Below, in pieces: positions 1 to 7,872 of a stretch of DNA of 64,000 nucleotides. Within the stretch, counting starts at the first letter, position 1; each line of letters opens with the position of its first letter. The translations under genes were made by a program, and so were the position numbers. This DNA comes from Bacteroidota bacterium (GTDB taxonomy: Bacteria; Bacteroidota; Ignavibacteria; Palsa-1295), in the NCBI GenBank assembly GCA_018266755.1, contig JAFDZW010000005.1, positions 1,501,963 to 1,565,962 of the forward strand, read 5' to 3'. The notes under the pieces are model-generated. The model ran no database searches. It was given only the letters and a program-made list of their open reading frames with translations, and was not told the origin of the DNA.

Positions 1-997
1 GAACACCACCAAGACCTTCGACATAAATGCCCGGCTCGATCGTGAACACCTGGTTCGGTTCGAGCATGAAGCGTTCGCCGCGCTGGCTGATGACCGGAAT
101 CTCGTGCACCTCGATGCCGAGTCCGTGACCCGTACCGTGGCCGAACTTCGAGCCGTAGCCATGCAGCGTGATGTAATCGCGGCAAATGCTATCGACCTCG
201 CGGCCGTTCATGCCTGGACGAGCTCTGTCAATACCGCGTTGCTGCGCGATCTTGACAATATCGTAGATCTTCTGCAACTCGGTCGATACTTTGCCGAGCG
301 CAACCGTACGCGTCATATCGGAATTGAAGCCTTTGTAACGGCAGCCGAAATCGAGCGTGATCATCTCGCCCTTCTTGAGCTTCTTGTCGCTGGCATGTCC
401 GTGCGGAAGCGCCGAGCGCTCGCCGGATGCGACGATGATCTCGAACGCATCGCCTTCGGCGCCGAACTTACGCGTCCAGTACGAGATCTCGGCAGCGACG
501 TCGTATTCGGTGATGCCGGGCTTGATCAGCTCGATCACTTTCGCAAATACTTTGTCGCCGATGGCCGCCGCAGCCTGGATCATTTGGATCTCGTCTTCCG
601 TCTTGATCATCGTCATCGACTCGACGAGTTCTTTCTTTGCGACGAGCTTCAGATGACGGAATTTCTTGCGGATAAAATCATAGACCCAATAGGGCATGTG
701 ATTTTCTTCGAAGCCGACCGCATCGAAATCGCTGAAGAGCTGCTTCTCGGCGATGCAGTCGAGCAGCGTTTGGTTACGATCGACGATCGAGATCTTCGCT
801 CCTGCGACTTCTACCTTGCATTGCGCTTTGTAGCGGAAATCGGTGAAGAAGTGCGGCTTCCCTTGTGCGGGGACAACGAGGATACCGTTCGAGCCGGAGA
901 ACCCGATGAGATAATGAATGTTCGGCAGGTGCGTGATCACGAGTGCATCGAGACCGTGATCGCGAACCGTCCGTTGTAGTTTCAAAAGTCTTGCCAT
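1..997 (-). CDS. Xaa-Pro aminopeptidase/dipeptidase, M24 family (3' end outside window)
   Basis: Metallopeptidase of the pita-bread (M24) fold, cleaving Xaa-Pro bonds in cytoplasmic peptides. Translating the minus strand from the ATG at 997 gives about 332 residues with no stop. Residues 1 to about 115 form the creatinase-like N-terminal domain, and the catalytic domain follows. Metal ligands are visible: the Asp of TLDFG near 215, the Asp of SDMTRT near 226, the His in GHGTGHGLG near 285 and the Glu of EPGIY near 322. The last Glu ligand lies beyond base 1, so the gene is cut by the window edge. No Shine-Dalgarno is seen before the ATG. The family is certain; whether it is aminopeptidase or dipeptidase is not. 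Confidence 0.93.
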   Translation of the reverse strand, partial: MARLLKLQRTVRDHGLDALVITHLPNIHYLIGFSGSNGILVVPAQGKPHFFTDFRYKAQCKVEVAGAKISIVDRNQTLLDCIAEKQLFSDFDAVGFEENHMPYWVYDFIRKKFRHLKLVAKKELVESMTMIKTEDEIQMIQAAAAIGDKVFAKVIELIKPGITEYDVAAEISYWTRKFGAEGDAFEIIVASGERSALPHGHASDKKLKKGEMITLDFGCRYKGFNSDMTRTVALGKVSTELQKIYDIVKIAQQRGIDRARPGMNGREVDSICRDYITLHGYGSKFGHGTGHGLGIEVHEIPVISQRGERFMLEPNQVFTIEPGIYVEGLGGV

Positions 998-1132
998 GTC
1001 AAAATTCGAACGTCACTTGAGAGAAAATACACGTTGGATAGCGTGGGGAAACACTGAAATAGCCGCTTCCGCTTCGATTATTTTAAACTTTTTTCAAGCC
1101 TGGAGCGGCTCCCGTGGGTAGAAGAGGGGGTA

Positions 1133-1170
1133 GAAAAAATAAATCCCAGCACCCGAAGGCACTGGGATTT
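1133..1170 (-). terminator. Intrinsic terminator with UUCG loop
   Basis: On the minus strand the nine-base stem AAATCCCAG/CTGGGATTT is extended by TGCC/GGTG around a C(UUCG)G tetraloop and followed by ATTTTTTC. The inner helix needs G-U pairs that exist only on the minus-strand transcript. It would end the candidate RNA upstream. Confidence 0.8.
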
Positions 1171-1645
1171 TTCTCTCACCTTGACTCTGGTTACAAACGG
1201 CCTAGATGGAACCCGCCTACAGCCATAAGTCTCACAATCAAATTCTCTAACGCCACCGAACGGGCCGAAGGTTCCGCAACTGGCCACATCCTGCGTTTTT
1301 TTGCTTCCGCGAACACGAGGGTACCGCAGTGGTACCCTCCGTCCAAGCGTGGGGCGCTCCGAAGCCTGCACCCGCTGATGAGGCCGTCGCCTTTCTTAAG
1401 ACGACGAATGAGGTGAAAACCTCCCTGTTGTCAATCAGATCCTGCTTCCGGCAGGATCCCGGGTAGACCCTCGGCGATTTCGCGGCCTGTACCCCGTGTG
1501 GTTGAGTTTTGCCCGATGTTGATGAGCGGCATCGCCGAGGGAGTACATTGTCACACTCAACTGCCACACCCGGAAAACTGGCAGATGAGACACTCTCTCT
1601 TCTAGCAGACCGCAGCGCTCACTAACCCATCACGCTGCGGTCTGA
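1133..1645 (-). ncRNA. Candidate large structured RNA, family not recognised
   Basis: This stretch has no credible protein gene but many strong helices: 1607-1643 (11 bp), 1561-1584, 1468-1478 with 1531-1541 (11 bp around a 52-nt insert), 1438-1458, 1410-1423, 1385-1406, a GGGUGC/GCGCCC helix near 1345-1375, and 1318-1338 (8 bp). It ends in an intrinsic terminator. Three helices (1385-1406, the GGGUGC helix and the terminator stem) contain pairs that are G-U on the minus strand but C-A on the plus strand, so minus-strand transcription fits better. A TAnnTTTG box lies just upstream. I looked for RNase P, tmRNA, 4.5S RNA and cobalamin riboswitch core sequences and found none. Limits are approximate. 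Confidence 0.5.
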
Positions 1646-1647
1646 TA

Positions 1648-1655
1648 CAAAAATA
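1648..1655 (-). promoter_or_regulatory. Promoter -7 box (TATTTTTG) ahead of the candidate RNA
   Basis: TATTTTTG on the minus strand fits the Bacteroidota -7 consensus TAnnTTTG and would place the start at about 1641-1645, at the first hairpin. A TTG lies only 14 bases further upstream, closer than the usual -33 spacing, so the match is partial. I see nothing else in the AT-rich stretch 1656-1862 apart from a short GGTACTC/GAGTACC hairpin at 1845-1863. Confidence 0.35.
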
Positions 1656-1862
1656 ACCTACGATGAGTACAATCCTACTACTCAGAAAGTACTCAATTTG
1701 AAAATTGACCCATAATAATCCGGCAATAAATCGACGGGTATATTTGACAGACCGATTAATGATAACTATATGATATTAAATGCTTTGGAGAAATTGAAAA
1801 ACCTGAGATTCTACGCGGACGCTTGGAAATACACAATAAATGTTGGTACTCAGACCGAGTAC

Positions 1863-3452
1863 CTATATGGAGGAAAGAAACAAATGCATGCTCTCACTTT
1901 CCGAAAGACCGATCTTTTTCCTCGCGCGATAACGGTGGTTTTCGACACTGCGCTCGGAGATACTGAGAATATTCGCTATCTCTTTAGAAGTCAACTCGAT
2001 ACGTAAGAGCGTACACACCTTTGCTTCCATCGGGGTGAGCGTCGGGAATTTGCCGAGCAGGGTTTGCTTGAAGTCCGGGTGAACGGCCGAGAACGTCTTG
2101 TCGTATTCTTCCCAGTCGATCGACTGGCTCGACAGATCGCGGGTCTTCTCTTTGATCTTCTGAAGTCCGACGGCCGGATTGGTCGTTTCGGAAATAATCC
2201 GGCGTATATCGCCGCTGAAACGAGAAAGCACCTCGGCCTGCCGCACCAGATGCCCGGTCTTTTCCATCAACTCCCGCTCGAGCTGCTCGCTCTTGAGCCG
2301 AAGCAGCTCCGCCTCTTTCTCTCGCTGCTGAACCTCATGCTCGATGCGGATCATGTCCATCCGCCGCTTCGTCTGCTCGGAAAGCAGATGCTCTTTTTGT
2401 TTATGAAACTCCTTATAAGCCTCAAGGGCCTCTTCGTACCTATGCTGCGCTGCCGCAAGCTTGGAGGTCATCTCGTATGTCGTGAGAATCTGGAATGCGT
2501 GCGGCACAATCTCGCATAGTGCTTTCGCGTGTATAAGATGCTCCTCCGCGAGTTTGAACGACCCCTCGTCAATGAGTAATTCAGTGAGATGCAGTTGAAC
2601 ATTAGCTTCGAGCATTTTACGACCACTATTCTCATAGTCGGCGATAGCACGTTCAAGGTGCATCTTTGCTCTTTCGTACTGACCCAAATGATAGTAGGCA
2701 CGACCAAACATATGCTGAACCACTGCGTACTGAGGTTTTATTTTCTTCCTGACGACATCCTCCTCGATCGGACCGAGCATCTCTATCACCTTTGATGCTT
2801 CGCCGAGAGAGAGCAATATTATGCATTCTCTGATTCGAAAGAGTACAATCCCAACCGGTTCTCTCTCAGAGCGAGAAAGCTCAATTGCAGCCTGTGCTAA
2901 GGTCAATGCTTGATCGTATTGTCCAATGGTATTTAGATGTTCCGAAATCGCGGATAGCGCTCGTGCCTTTGAAAATACATTTTGACTCTCCGTAGCAAGT
3001 TGAACACAACCTTCATATTGCGCCACAGCTTCATCACTTGCGCCGTGTTGATGATAAAGATCGGCAAGCCAAAAGTGCGAAAAAAGCTTAGTTGCAATAC
3101 TCGCGTTCGAATCTGGTGCAAGTACTTTTCGGTAGGATATGATCGCATCCTGTACCCGGCCTCTGCTTGCTTGCAGTCGCGCATGAAATGCAACGAGCCA
3201 TGCGTTACGCTCAGCAGTCGGGGTTTCGGCGACGAGTCTCTCCAACCATTCAGTATATTGTTCTTCCTTTGTAAGCGGTTCGGCGAAAGGTTGCCAATGG
3301 AGCAGTACTGTCAACGCTTGAATTAGAATCGCCTGAGCAAGAGCTGACGGTTCCGATATCGCGGACTCTATCCTATCCAATTCCGACCGGTCTGGCGCGT
3401 CGGACGCAAGCGTTTGGTACTGGCGTTTGATATCGTCTTCTATTTGTAACAT
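1863..3452 (-). CDS. TPR-repeat cytoplasmic regulator with LuxR-type HTH
   Basis: A 529-residue protein without signal peptide or membrane segment. Residues about 90-350 are degenerate tetratricopeptide repeats, residues about 355-420 a charged coiled coil rich in Glu/Lys/Arg, and residues about 465-525 a GerE/LuxR-type helix-turn-helix (LTPMEAKVC...SKEIANILSISERSVENHR). Such TPR plus HTH proteins are common one-component regulators in Bacteroidota; the TPR part probably senses a partner protein. The ATG at 3452 is the first in frame. It diverges from the small surface-protein gene at 3542, which it might regulate. Its base composition is more AT-rich than neighbouring housekeeping genes. The ligand and targets are unknown. 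Confidence 0.85.
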   Translation of the reverse strand: MLQIEDDIKRQYQTLASDAPDRSELDRIESAISEPSALAQAILIQALTVLLHWQPFAEPLTKEEQYTEWLERLVAETPTAERNAWLVAFHARLQASRGRVQDAIISYRKVLAPDSNASIATKLFSHFWLADLYHQHGASDEAVAQYEGCVQLATESQNVFSKARALSAISEHLNTIGQYDQALTLAQAAIELSRSEREPVGIVLFRIRECIILLSLGEASKVIEMLGPIEEDVVRKKIKPQYAVVQHMFGRAYYHLGQYERAKMHLERAIADYENSGRKMLEANVQLHLTELLIDEGSFKLAEEHLIHAKALCEIVPHAFQILTTYEMTSKLAAAQHRYEEALEAYKEFHKQKEHLLSEQTKRRMDMIRIEHEVQQREKEAELLRLKSEQLERELMEKTGHLVRQAEVLSRFSGDIRRIISETTNPAVGLQKIKEKTRDLSSQSIDWEEYDKTFSAVHPDFKQTLLGKFPTLTPMEAKVCTLLRIELTSKEIANILSISERSVENHRYRARKKIGLSESESMHLFLSSI

Positions 3453-3485
3453 CGCACAAAATTACTAAATAGTCAAATCGCCCGC

Positions 3486-3511
3486 TTGGATTTCCAATAG
3501 TCATATATTTG
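3486..3511 (+). promoter_or_regulatory. Bacteroidota-type promoter for the gene at 3542
   Basis: TATATTTG at 3504-3511 matches the -7 consensus TAnnTTTG, with TTG at 3486-3488 as a possible -33 element. The predicted start near 3518 gives a leader of about 24 nt before the ATG at 3542, which supports that start even though it leaves the protein without a signal peptide. Confidence 0.45.
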
Positions 3512-3541
3512 TAGGGTACTTCACATTTCAGACCAGCAACA

Positions 3542-3862
3542 ATGCTAATACTTGCCACGAACCTCAGCCACTATCCGCTCACTTCTGTCGTACTAAGCTA
3601 TGTCACGTTGAGCGGCAGTCCAGTCACAGATACTTGCTCAATTCCGCCCGCCCCATCCGGTAGTTCAATGGGAAGCGTTGTCACCGGCACGCAACCTGCT
3701 TCTGCATTCACCGGTATAACCGTGACGATGGGAGCAAATGTCTACACCGTCGCGTTTGGCGGATCGATCCCTGCTGCTTCCGGACTGAAACTCTCGTGGG
3801 CACAGAACGGCGACGCCTCCGAAGTTATCTTTACGGATCAGAATGTGGTAGGCGAGCACTAA
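3542..3862 (+). CDS. Small Ig-like/beta-rich protein, paralogue of the gene at 4008
   Basis: A 106-residue protein, Ser/Thr/Val-rich with alternating hydrophobic strands. Its last 40 residues (LSWAQNGDASEVIFTDQNVV) resemble the end of the neighbouring lipoprotein (ITWYNDGTNAITLMDESVV), so the two look like a tandem duplication. It lacks the lipoprotein signal of its neighbour, and a TAG lies in frame 36 bases before the ATG, so either it is cytoplasmic or its 5' end has been lost. A TAnnTTTG box is correctly placed upstream. No function is recognised. Confidence 0.55.
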   Translation: MLILATNLSHYPLTSVVLSYVTLSGSPVTDTCSIPPAPSGSSMGSVVTGTQPASAFTGITVTMGANVYTVAFGGSIPAASGLKLSWAQNGDASEVIFTDQNVVGEH

Positions 3863-3882
3863 GACCTAAACCCCTTGCCAAC

Positions 3883-3914
3883 GAGAACGCAGACGCACAT
3901 TCGGCTGCGTTCTC
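3883..3914 (+). terminator. Hairpin after the small Ig-like gene
   Basis: A perfect ten-base stem GAGAACGCAG/CTGCGTTCTC with a 12-nt loop lies 20 bases after the stop, followed by ATCTTTG. The tail is weak for an intrinsic terminator. Confidence 0.5.
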
Positions 3915-4007
3915 ATCTTTGTCCTCTTGTCTAAAGCGAGCTTATTTGTCTTGGGGGTGGGGTGTGAATCACTGTCATCCCGAATATTCATCAACCATTA
4001 CAAACCA

Positions 4008-4449
4008 ATGAAAACATCAAAACAGCTCATTCTCAGCCTCGCTATCTTCGGAGGCCTTGTAGTTCTCGGAGGTTGTTCACAGCCTTCATCTCCAAATTCT
4101 GGGGGGGGGGATAATCGCTGTCGCCCATGACAACGATCATTCTCAAGTCCTCCATAAAGGGAAGAACTCAACACTTTCCGTTAACGATTACGTCACAAAC
4201 TATACGACCGAAAGCGCGGTGATTCGGGTGTACTCCGGTTCATCCACCTACGATGACATTTCTGTAAGCGGCCAAGGTCAATTCACCTATAGTATAACAA
4301 ACACTGCTACTACCGTCTATGTTAACGGGACAGCGGTGCCGTATAATACTCGGACGAATGTCACGCTTCCGAACTCCCATGTGATCAGTATTACATGGTA
4401 TAACGATGGTACTAACGCCATAACCCTCATGGACGAAAGCGTGGTCTGA
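4008..4449 (+). pseudogene. Small surface lipoprotein, frame broken at a ten-G run (possibly phase-variable)
   Basis: The ATG at 4008 opens a lipoprotein signal (lipobox VLGGC, Cys at residue 23) that reads into a run of ten G at 4101-4110 and stops at 4130. One frame over, immediately after the G run, an open frame continues without interruption to the TAG/TGA region at 4449. It encodes about 112 residues of Ser/Thr/Val-rich beta-type sequence related to the C-terminal part of the upstream protein. With nine G the two parts are a single 146-residue lipoprotein. A long G run right after a signal peptide is a classic slippage site, so this may be a phase-off copy of a contingency gene; a sequencing or assembly miscount of the homopolymer is the alternative. 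No specific function is recognised. Confidence 0.7.
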
Positions 4450-4472
4450 GTCACCCGTTTGGTCGAAACACA

Positions 4473-4503
4473 AGGCACATCAAGCGACCTACTTGATGTG
4501 CCT
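4473..4503. terminator. Bidirectional hairpin between convergent genes
   Basis: A perfect 12-bp stem (AGGCACATCAAG/CTTGATGTGCCT) with a 7-nt loop lies between the lipoprotein gene and the convergent fumarase. The plus-side tail ACTTATT is short of a good U-run. Confidence 0.55.
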
Positions 4504-4520
4504 ACTTATTCCGTCATCCT

Positions 4521-5912
4521 CTACAGCGACCCCACCATTTTCTCCGGTCGCACCCACTCGTCGAATTGTTCGCTCGTCAAGAGGCCGAGATCGATCGCGG
4601 CCTGGCGAAGCGTTGAATTCTCTTTGTGCGCTTTCTTTGCGATCTTCGCCGCGTTCTCGTAGCCGATGTGCGTATTGAGCGCCGTGACGAGCATGAGCGA
4701 ATTCTCGAGGTTCTCTTTGATCGCCGGCATGTTCGGCTCGATACCGACCGCACAGTGTTCGTTGAACGACAGACACGCATCTGCGATCAGTCGAGCCGAA
4801 GTCAGCACATTAAAGATGATCACCGGCTTGAAGACGTTCAGCTCGAAATGGCCCGTCATACCGCCGACCGAGACCGCAACGTCGTTGCCGATCACCTGTG
4901 CGCAGACCATCGTCATGGCTTCCGACTGCGTCGGGTTCACCTTGCCCGGCATGATGGACGAACCCGGTTCGTTTTCCGGGATCAGGATCTCCCCGATGCC
5001 ACAGCGCGGGCCCGACGCAAGCAAGCGAATGTCATTGGCGATCTTCATCAGGCTCACGGCCGTCGTCTTGAGCGCACCGCTGAGTTCGACCATCGCATCG
5101 TGCGCCGCGAGCGATTCGAACTTGTTCTCGGCCGACACGAACGGCAAGCCGGTCAACCCTGCAATCTTCTTTGCGACAAGATCGGCGTACCCCTTCGGCG
5201 TATTAAGCCCGGTCCCGACGGCCGAGCCGCCGAGCGCCAACTCTGCGACATGCGGCAAGGTATGTTCGATCGTGCGCATGGCATGATCGAGCTGCGAGAC
5301 ATAGCCTGAAAACTCCTGGCCAAGCGTGAGCGGCGTTGCGTCCATCAAATGTGTACGGCCGATCTTCACGACGTCCATATACTGCTTCGCCTTGGCATCG
5401 AGCGTATCGCGAAGCGTCTTGATCGCTGGCAGCACGTCGTGCTTGACGATGGTGTATGCCGCGATGCTCATTGCCGTCGGGAAGGTATCGTTCGACGACT
5501 GCGACTTGTTGACGTCGTCGTTCGGATGGATCTTCTTCTTCTCGTCGAGCAGTGTACCGCCGAGGAGGACATGCGCGCGGTTCGCGACCACTTCGTTCAC
5601 ATTCATGTTCGACTGTGTGCCCGAACCAGTCTGCCACACGACGAGCGGAAACTCGGCGTCGAGCGCCCCGCTCGAAATTTCGTCGCAGACCTTGCAGATG
5701 ATATCGCATTTATCGGTCGGGAGTACGCCAAGCTCGTTGTTGGCCATGGCGGCGGCCTTCTTCAGGATGGCGAATGCGCGGATGATTTCCGTCGGCATGC
5801 GGTGTCCGCCGATCTTGAAGTTGTTGCGCGAACGCTCCGTCTGCGCACCCCAATAATGTTCTGCCGGCACATTGACCGGACCCATCGTGTCCTTCTCGAT
5901 TCTGAATTCCAT
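4521..5912 (-). CDS. fumC: Fumarate hydratase class II
   Basis: Homotetrameric, iron-independent fumarase that interconverts fumarate and L-malate in the TCA cycle. The 463-residue length is typical. The superfamily signature [11 protein letters not shown] lies near residues 317-327, [13 protein letters not shown] near 97-110 carries substrate-binding residues, and [10 protein letters not shown] near 185 carries the catalytic-base region. The start ATG at 5912 gives the canonical [11 protein letters not shown] beginning seen in this family. It is convergent with the small lipoprotein gene and appears to be transcribed alone. No oddities were seen. Confidence 0.97.
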   Translation of the reverse strand: MEFRIEKDTMGPVNVPAEHYWGAQTERSRNNFKIGGHRMPTEIIRAFAILKKAAAMANNELGVLPTDKCDIICKVCDEISSGALDAEFPLVVWQTGSGTQSNMNVNEVVANRAHVLLGGTLLDEKKKIHPNDDVNKSQSSNDTFPTAMSIAAYTIVKHDVLPAIKTLRDTLDAKAKQYMDVVKIGRTHLMDATPLTLGQEFSGYVSQLDHAMRTIEHTLPHVAELALGGSAVGTGLNTPKGYADLVAKKIAGLTGLPFVSAENKFESLAAHDAMVELSGALKTTAVSLMKIANDIRLLASGPRCGIGEILIPENEPGSSIMPGKVNPTQSEAMTMVCAQVIGNDVAVSVGGMTGHFELNVFKPVIIFNVLTSARLIADACLSFNEHCAVGIEPNMPAIKENLENSLMLVTALNTHIGYENAAKIAKKAHKENSTLRQAAIDLGLLTSEQFDEWVRPEKMVGSL

Positions 5913-6018
5913 AACGGTTGAGAGCGGTGTATTAAGTGGCCGTTAAACGAAAATCGGAGGAAAAATGTCAACGGACTTTTCTTGGTAGTGGCTCAGTCTG
6001 AAACGGTGTAAGCAGCTC

Positions 6019-6123
6019 TCATTCTGAGCAACGCGAAGAATCCCTTTGGCGGAGCCTCACAGGGTTTCAGCAAGGGATTCTTCGCTTCTGCTCCTGTGGT
6101 CGCAGAAGAATGCTCAGAATGAC
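6019..6123. repeat. Dispersed palindromic repeat, family A (TCATTCTGAG)
   Basis: Two inverted arms beginning TCATTCTGAGC and ending CTCAGAATGA enclose oppositely oriented GAAGAATCCC/GGGATTCTTC segments. The same arms recur at 21149, 22453, 35211, 37035, 37861, 54796, 56110 and 62828, always between genes. It fills most of the 412-base gap between fumC and the DUF58 gene; the rest of the gap (5913-6018 and 6124-6263) shows nothing recognisable. Confidence 0.85.
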
Positions 6124-6263
6124 GTTTGGAATACAGTCAAAACTAAGCCACTACCCTTTTATTGCGGGCCGTCATTTTCAACGAAAGTCACGCAGGGACC
6201 GTAGTGAAGATTCCCTTCTGTCTGCACTAACCCCTCTAATACACCTGAACTGACAAGCGGTTA

Positions 6264-6320
6264 CACAAGTAGCTCCCGCTTTAGCCGGAGCGGCGCCGAC
6301 TTTAGTCGGCGCTACTTGTG
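6264..6320. repeat. Double-hairpin cruciform repeat
   Basis: An outer ten-base stem CACAAGTAGC/GCTACTTGTG encloses two smaller hairpins, GCTCCCGC...GCCGGAGC and GCGCCGAC...GTCGGCGC, each with a TTTA-type loop. It ends five bases before the DUF58 stop, so it may also act as that gene's transcript end. No second copy of this family was found in the window. Confidence 0.7.
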
Positions 6321-6324
6321 ATTG

Positions 6325-7236
6325 CTACCCGATCATTTGTCGCTTATACAAGTATTCGATCAATGCCTTGTCGAATGGTGTGGTGGTGTCGAGGACAACA
6401 TGGTCGATCTGCTCGTTGGCAAGTGACTCGTGTAATTCGCTCAGATATGCATCGACTGCGGTCTTGTAGCTTTCTTGCAGTTGATACGGCTGCGTCTTGA
6501 TGAATTCGCCCGTCTCACTGTCGTAGATCGTCGCATCGCTCGCCGAGAGTGCGAGTGTACGCTCGACGGGATCGAGCACCTGAAACGCGATCACTTCGTG
6601 CCCACCATGACGCAAGAGTTTGAGCGAGGTGATCACTTCCTGCGGCTCGTCGAGGAAATCGCTGATCACGATCACAAGCCCGCGCCGCTTGATGCGTTCG
6701 AGCACGTTGCGAAGCACTGCTTGCGTACTCGTCTTGTTCGACGGCTCGGCCTGTTGCAAGACGCGCAGCATCTCGCGCAAATAGCTTGCTTTCAATCGCG
6801 CCGGAAAGAACGAACGAACCTGCTCGTCAAAGATAGCTAACCCCACCGCGTCTTGCTGCCGCGTCAGGAGGTATGCAAGTGCGGCGGCGAGGATCGTTGC
6901 GTATCGATATTTCGTAATGTGCTTCGAGTCACTCGTATAATCCATCGACCGCGACGCATCGACGATGATATGCGCCTTGAGATTGGTCTCTTCCTCATAC
7001 TGTTTAATATAGTAGCGGTCGGTACGTGCGAAGAGCTTCCAGTCGATGTTACGGATGGGGTCGCCGGGGTTATACGGCCGGTGTTCGGCGAACTCGACGC
7101 TGAAGCCGTGATACGGCGACTTATGTAAGCCCGTGATGAACCCCTCGACGACAAATCGAGCCACCAACTCCATATTCCCGAGCGACGAAGCAATCTCGGG
7201 CCTCAGGTAATCGGGTGTGGTGATGGTTTCGGGCAT
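6325..7236 (-). CDS. DUF58 protein with von Willebrand A-like fold
   Basis: A 303-residue soluble protein. The DUF58 hallmark EHRPYNPGDPIRNIDWKLFART lies near residues 52-72, followed by a MIDAS-like DASRSMD (DxSxS) near 96-102, the metal-binding signature of VWA domains. DUF58 proteins normally work with MoxR-type AAA ATPases as metal-insertion or assembly chaperones, but no MoxR gene is adjacent here. I chose the ATG at 7236. The frame extends to a GTG at 7278, but that codon lies in a palindromic repeat (7275-7295) and the extra 14 residues look unrelated to the family. The exact substrate is unknown. Confidence 0.85.
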   Translation of the reverse strand: MPETITTPDYLRPEIASSLGNMELVARFVVEGFITGLHKSPYHGFSVEFAEHRPYNPGDPIRNIDWKLFARTDRYYIKQYEEETNLKAHIIVDASRSMDYTSDSKHITKYRYATILAAALAYLLTRQQDAVGLAIFDEQVRSFFPARLKASYLREMLRVLQQAEPSNKTSTQAVLRNVLERIKRRGLVIVISDFLDEPQEVITSLKLLRHGGHEVIAFQVLDPVERTLALSASDATIYDSETGEFIKTQPYQLQESYKTAVDAYLSELHESLANEQIDHVVLDTTTPFDKALIEYLYKRQMIG

Positions 7237-7274
7237 GCGGTCGATCAGTATAGTGCGTAGCGTAGCGAGCAGTG

Positions 7275-7295
7275 GCACGGACTCTTAGTCCGTGC
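7275..7295. repeat. REP palindrome, family B, downstream flank of the transposase
   Basis: A 21-base near-perfect palindrome with arms GCACGGACT/AGTCCGTGC. It is the exact reverse complement of the copy at 7829-7849, so the two form terminal inverted repeats about 533 bases apart around the RAYT gene. Further family copies lie at 21112, 22644 and 22678. Confidence 0.85.
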
Positions 7296-7797
7296 TCTCT
7301 CGTACACCACTCCGTTTCGTATTTGGCTGAATGTAGAATGCATAGTCTTCACCGCCAGCGGACAGCCCTGACTTGATCGGATTGTTCCACATATATAACT
7401 ACTTTTCGTGTAATTCCTTCTCATCGCGTATCAACCGATCGAAGTACTCGTCCTGCCAAACGCTGCCGCTGCGATTCAATAGCGTATTGATACTGCGAGC
7501 GCTGGATCCTTTGATACCTCGCAGGATCTCCGGCAACCCGAACCATGTCTCCCGCCCGTTCGGTAACGGTCGCAGGAGTATGTGAACATGATCTGGCATC
7601 ACCACGCCGAAGTAGAGTTCGTATCTCCGTGTATGGTCGAAGAGTACATGATGTTTCACGAGTAGGCGGGCCTCATCGGACAGATCACCGATACCGGAGC
7701 GAAATGTAATAAAGTACGTGCTTCCTCCCTCTTGCCAATGCGGGAGGTTTCCCCGATGTTCTTGGAATTCTAAGCCGACGGTATGGTCGAGATACAC
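7285..7797 (-). pseudogene. REP-associated tyrosine transposase (RAYT, Y1/HUH type), interrupted by one stop
   Basis: RAYT enzymes are single-strand nucleases related to IS200/IS605 transposases that act on REP palindromes. The first 132 residues show GGSTYFITFR near 27-36, the HUH metal motif in MPDHVHIL near 75 and WQDEYFDRLIRDEKEL near 115-130. The frame stops at a TAG (7399-7401), yet the same frame continues with WNNPIKSGL, the family's conserved C-terminal motif, to a TAA at 7285-7287 inside the flanking palindrome. The gene is therefore complete apart from one amber codon and is probably inactive. The start is taken as the GTG at 7797; no ATG is available. A suppressor tRNA or a sequencing error are alternatives. 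Confidence 0.85.
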
Positions 7798-7828
7798 GAG
7801 GACTTCACGGATGGTGGTTGCTTCAAGA

Positions 7829-7849
7829 GCACGGACTAAGAGTCCGTGC
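7829..7849. repeat. REP palindrome, family B, upstream flank of the transposase
   Basis: The inverted partner of the copy at 7275-7295, with identical arms and a central AAG instead of CTT. It lies 32 bases upstream of the GTG of the transposase. Confidence 0.85.
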
Positions 7850-7872
7850 CACTACTCACACGCTCGCTGCGC

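Noticed and set aside
104-979. A long plus-strand frame opposite the Xaa-Pro peptidase
   Set aside because: The minus strand encodes conserved metal-binding motifs; the plus frame is an antisense shadow with unrelated composition.
1375-1406. A hammerhead-ribozyme-like CTGATGA on the plus strand followed by a possible stem
   Set aside because: The required GAAA after stem II is absent (the sequence reads GAATG) and the strand disagrees with the helix asymmetry, which favours the minus strand.
1078-1567. Overlapping 97-106 codon frames on both strands in the structured intergenic region
   Set aside because: Their predicted proteins are Arg/Ser/Cys-rich with no family signs and merely read through RNA hairpins and the terminator.
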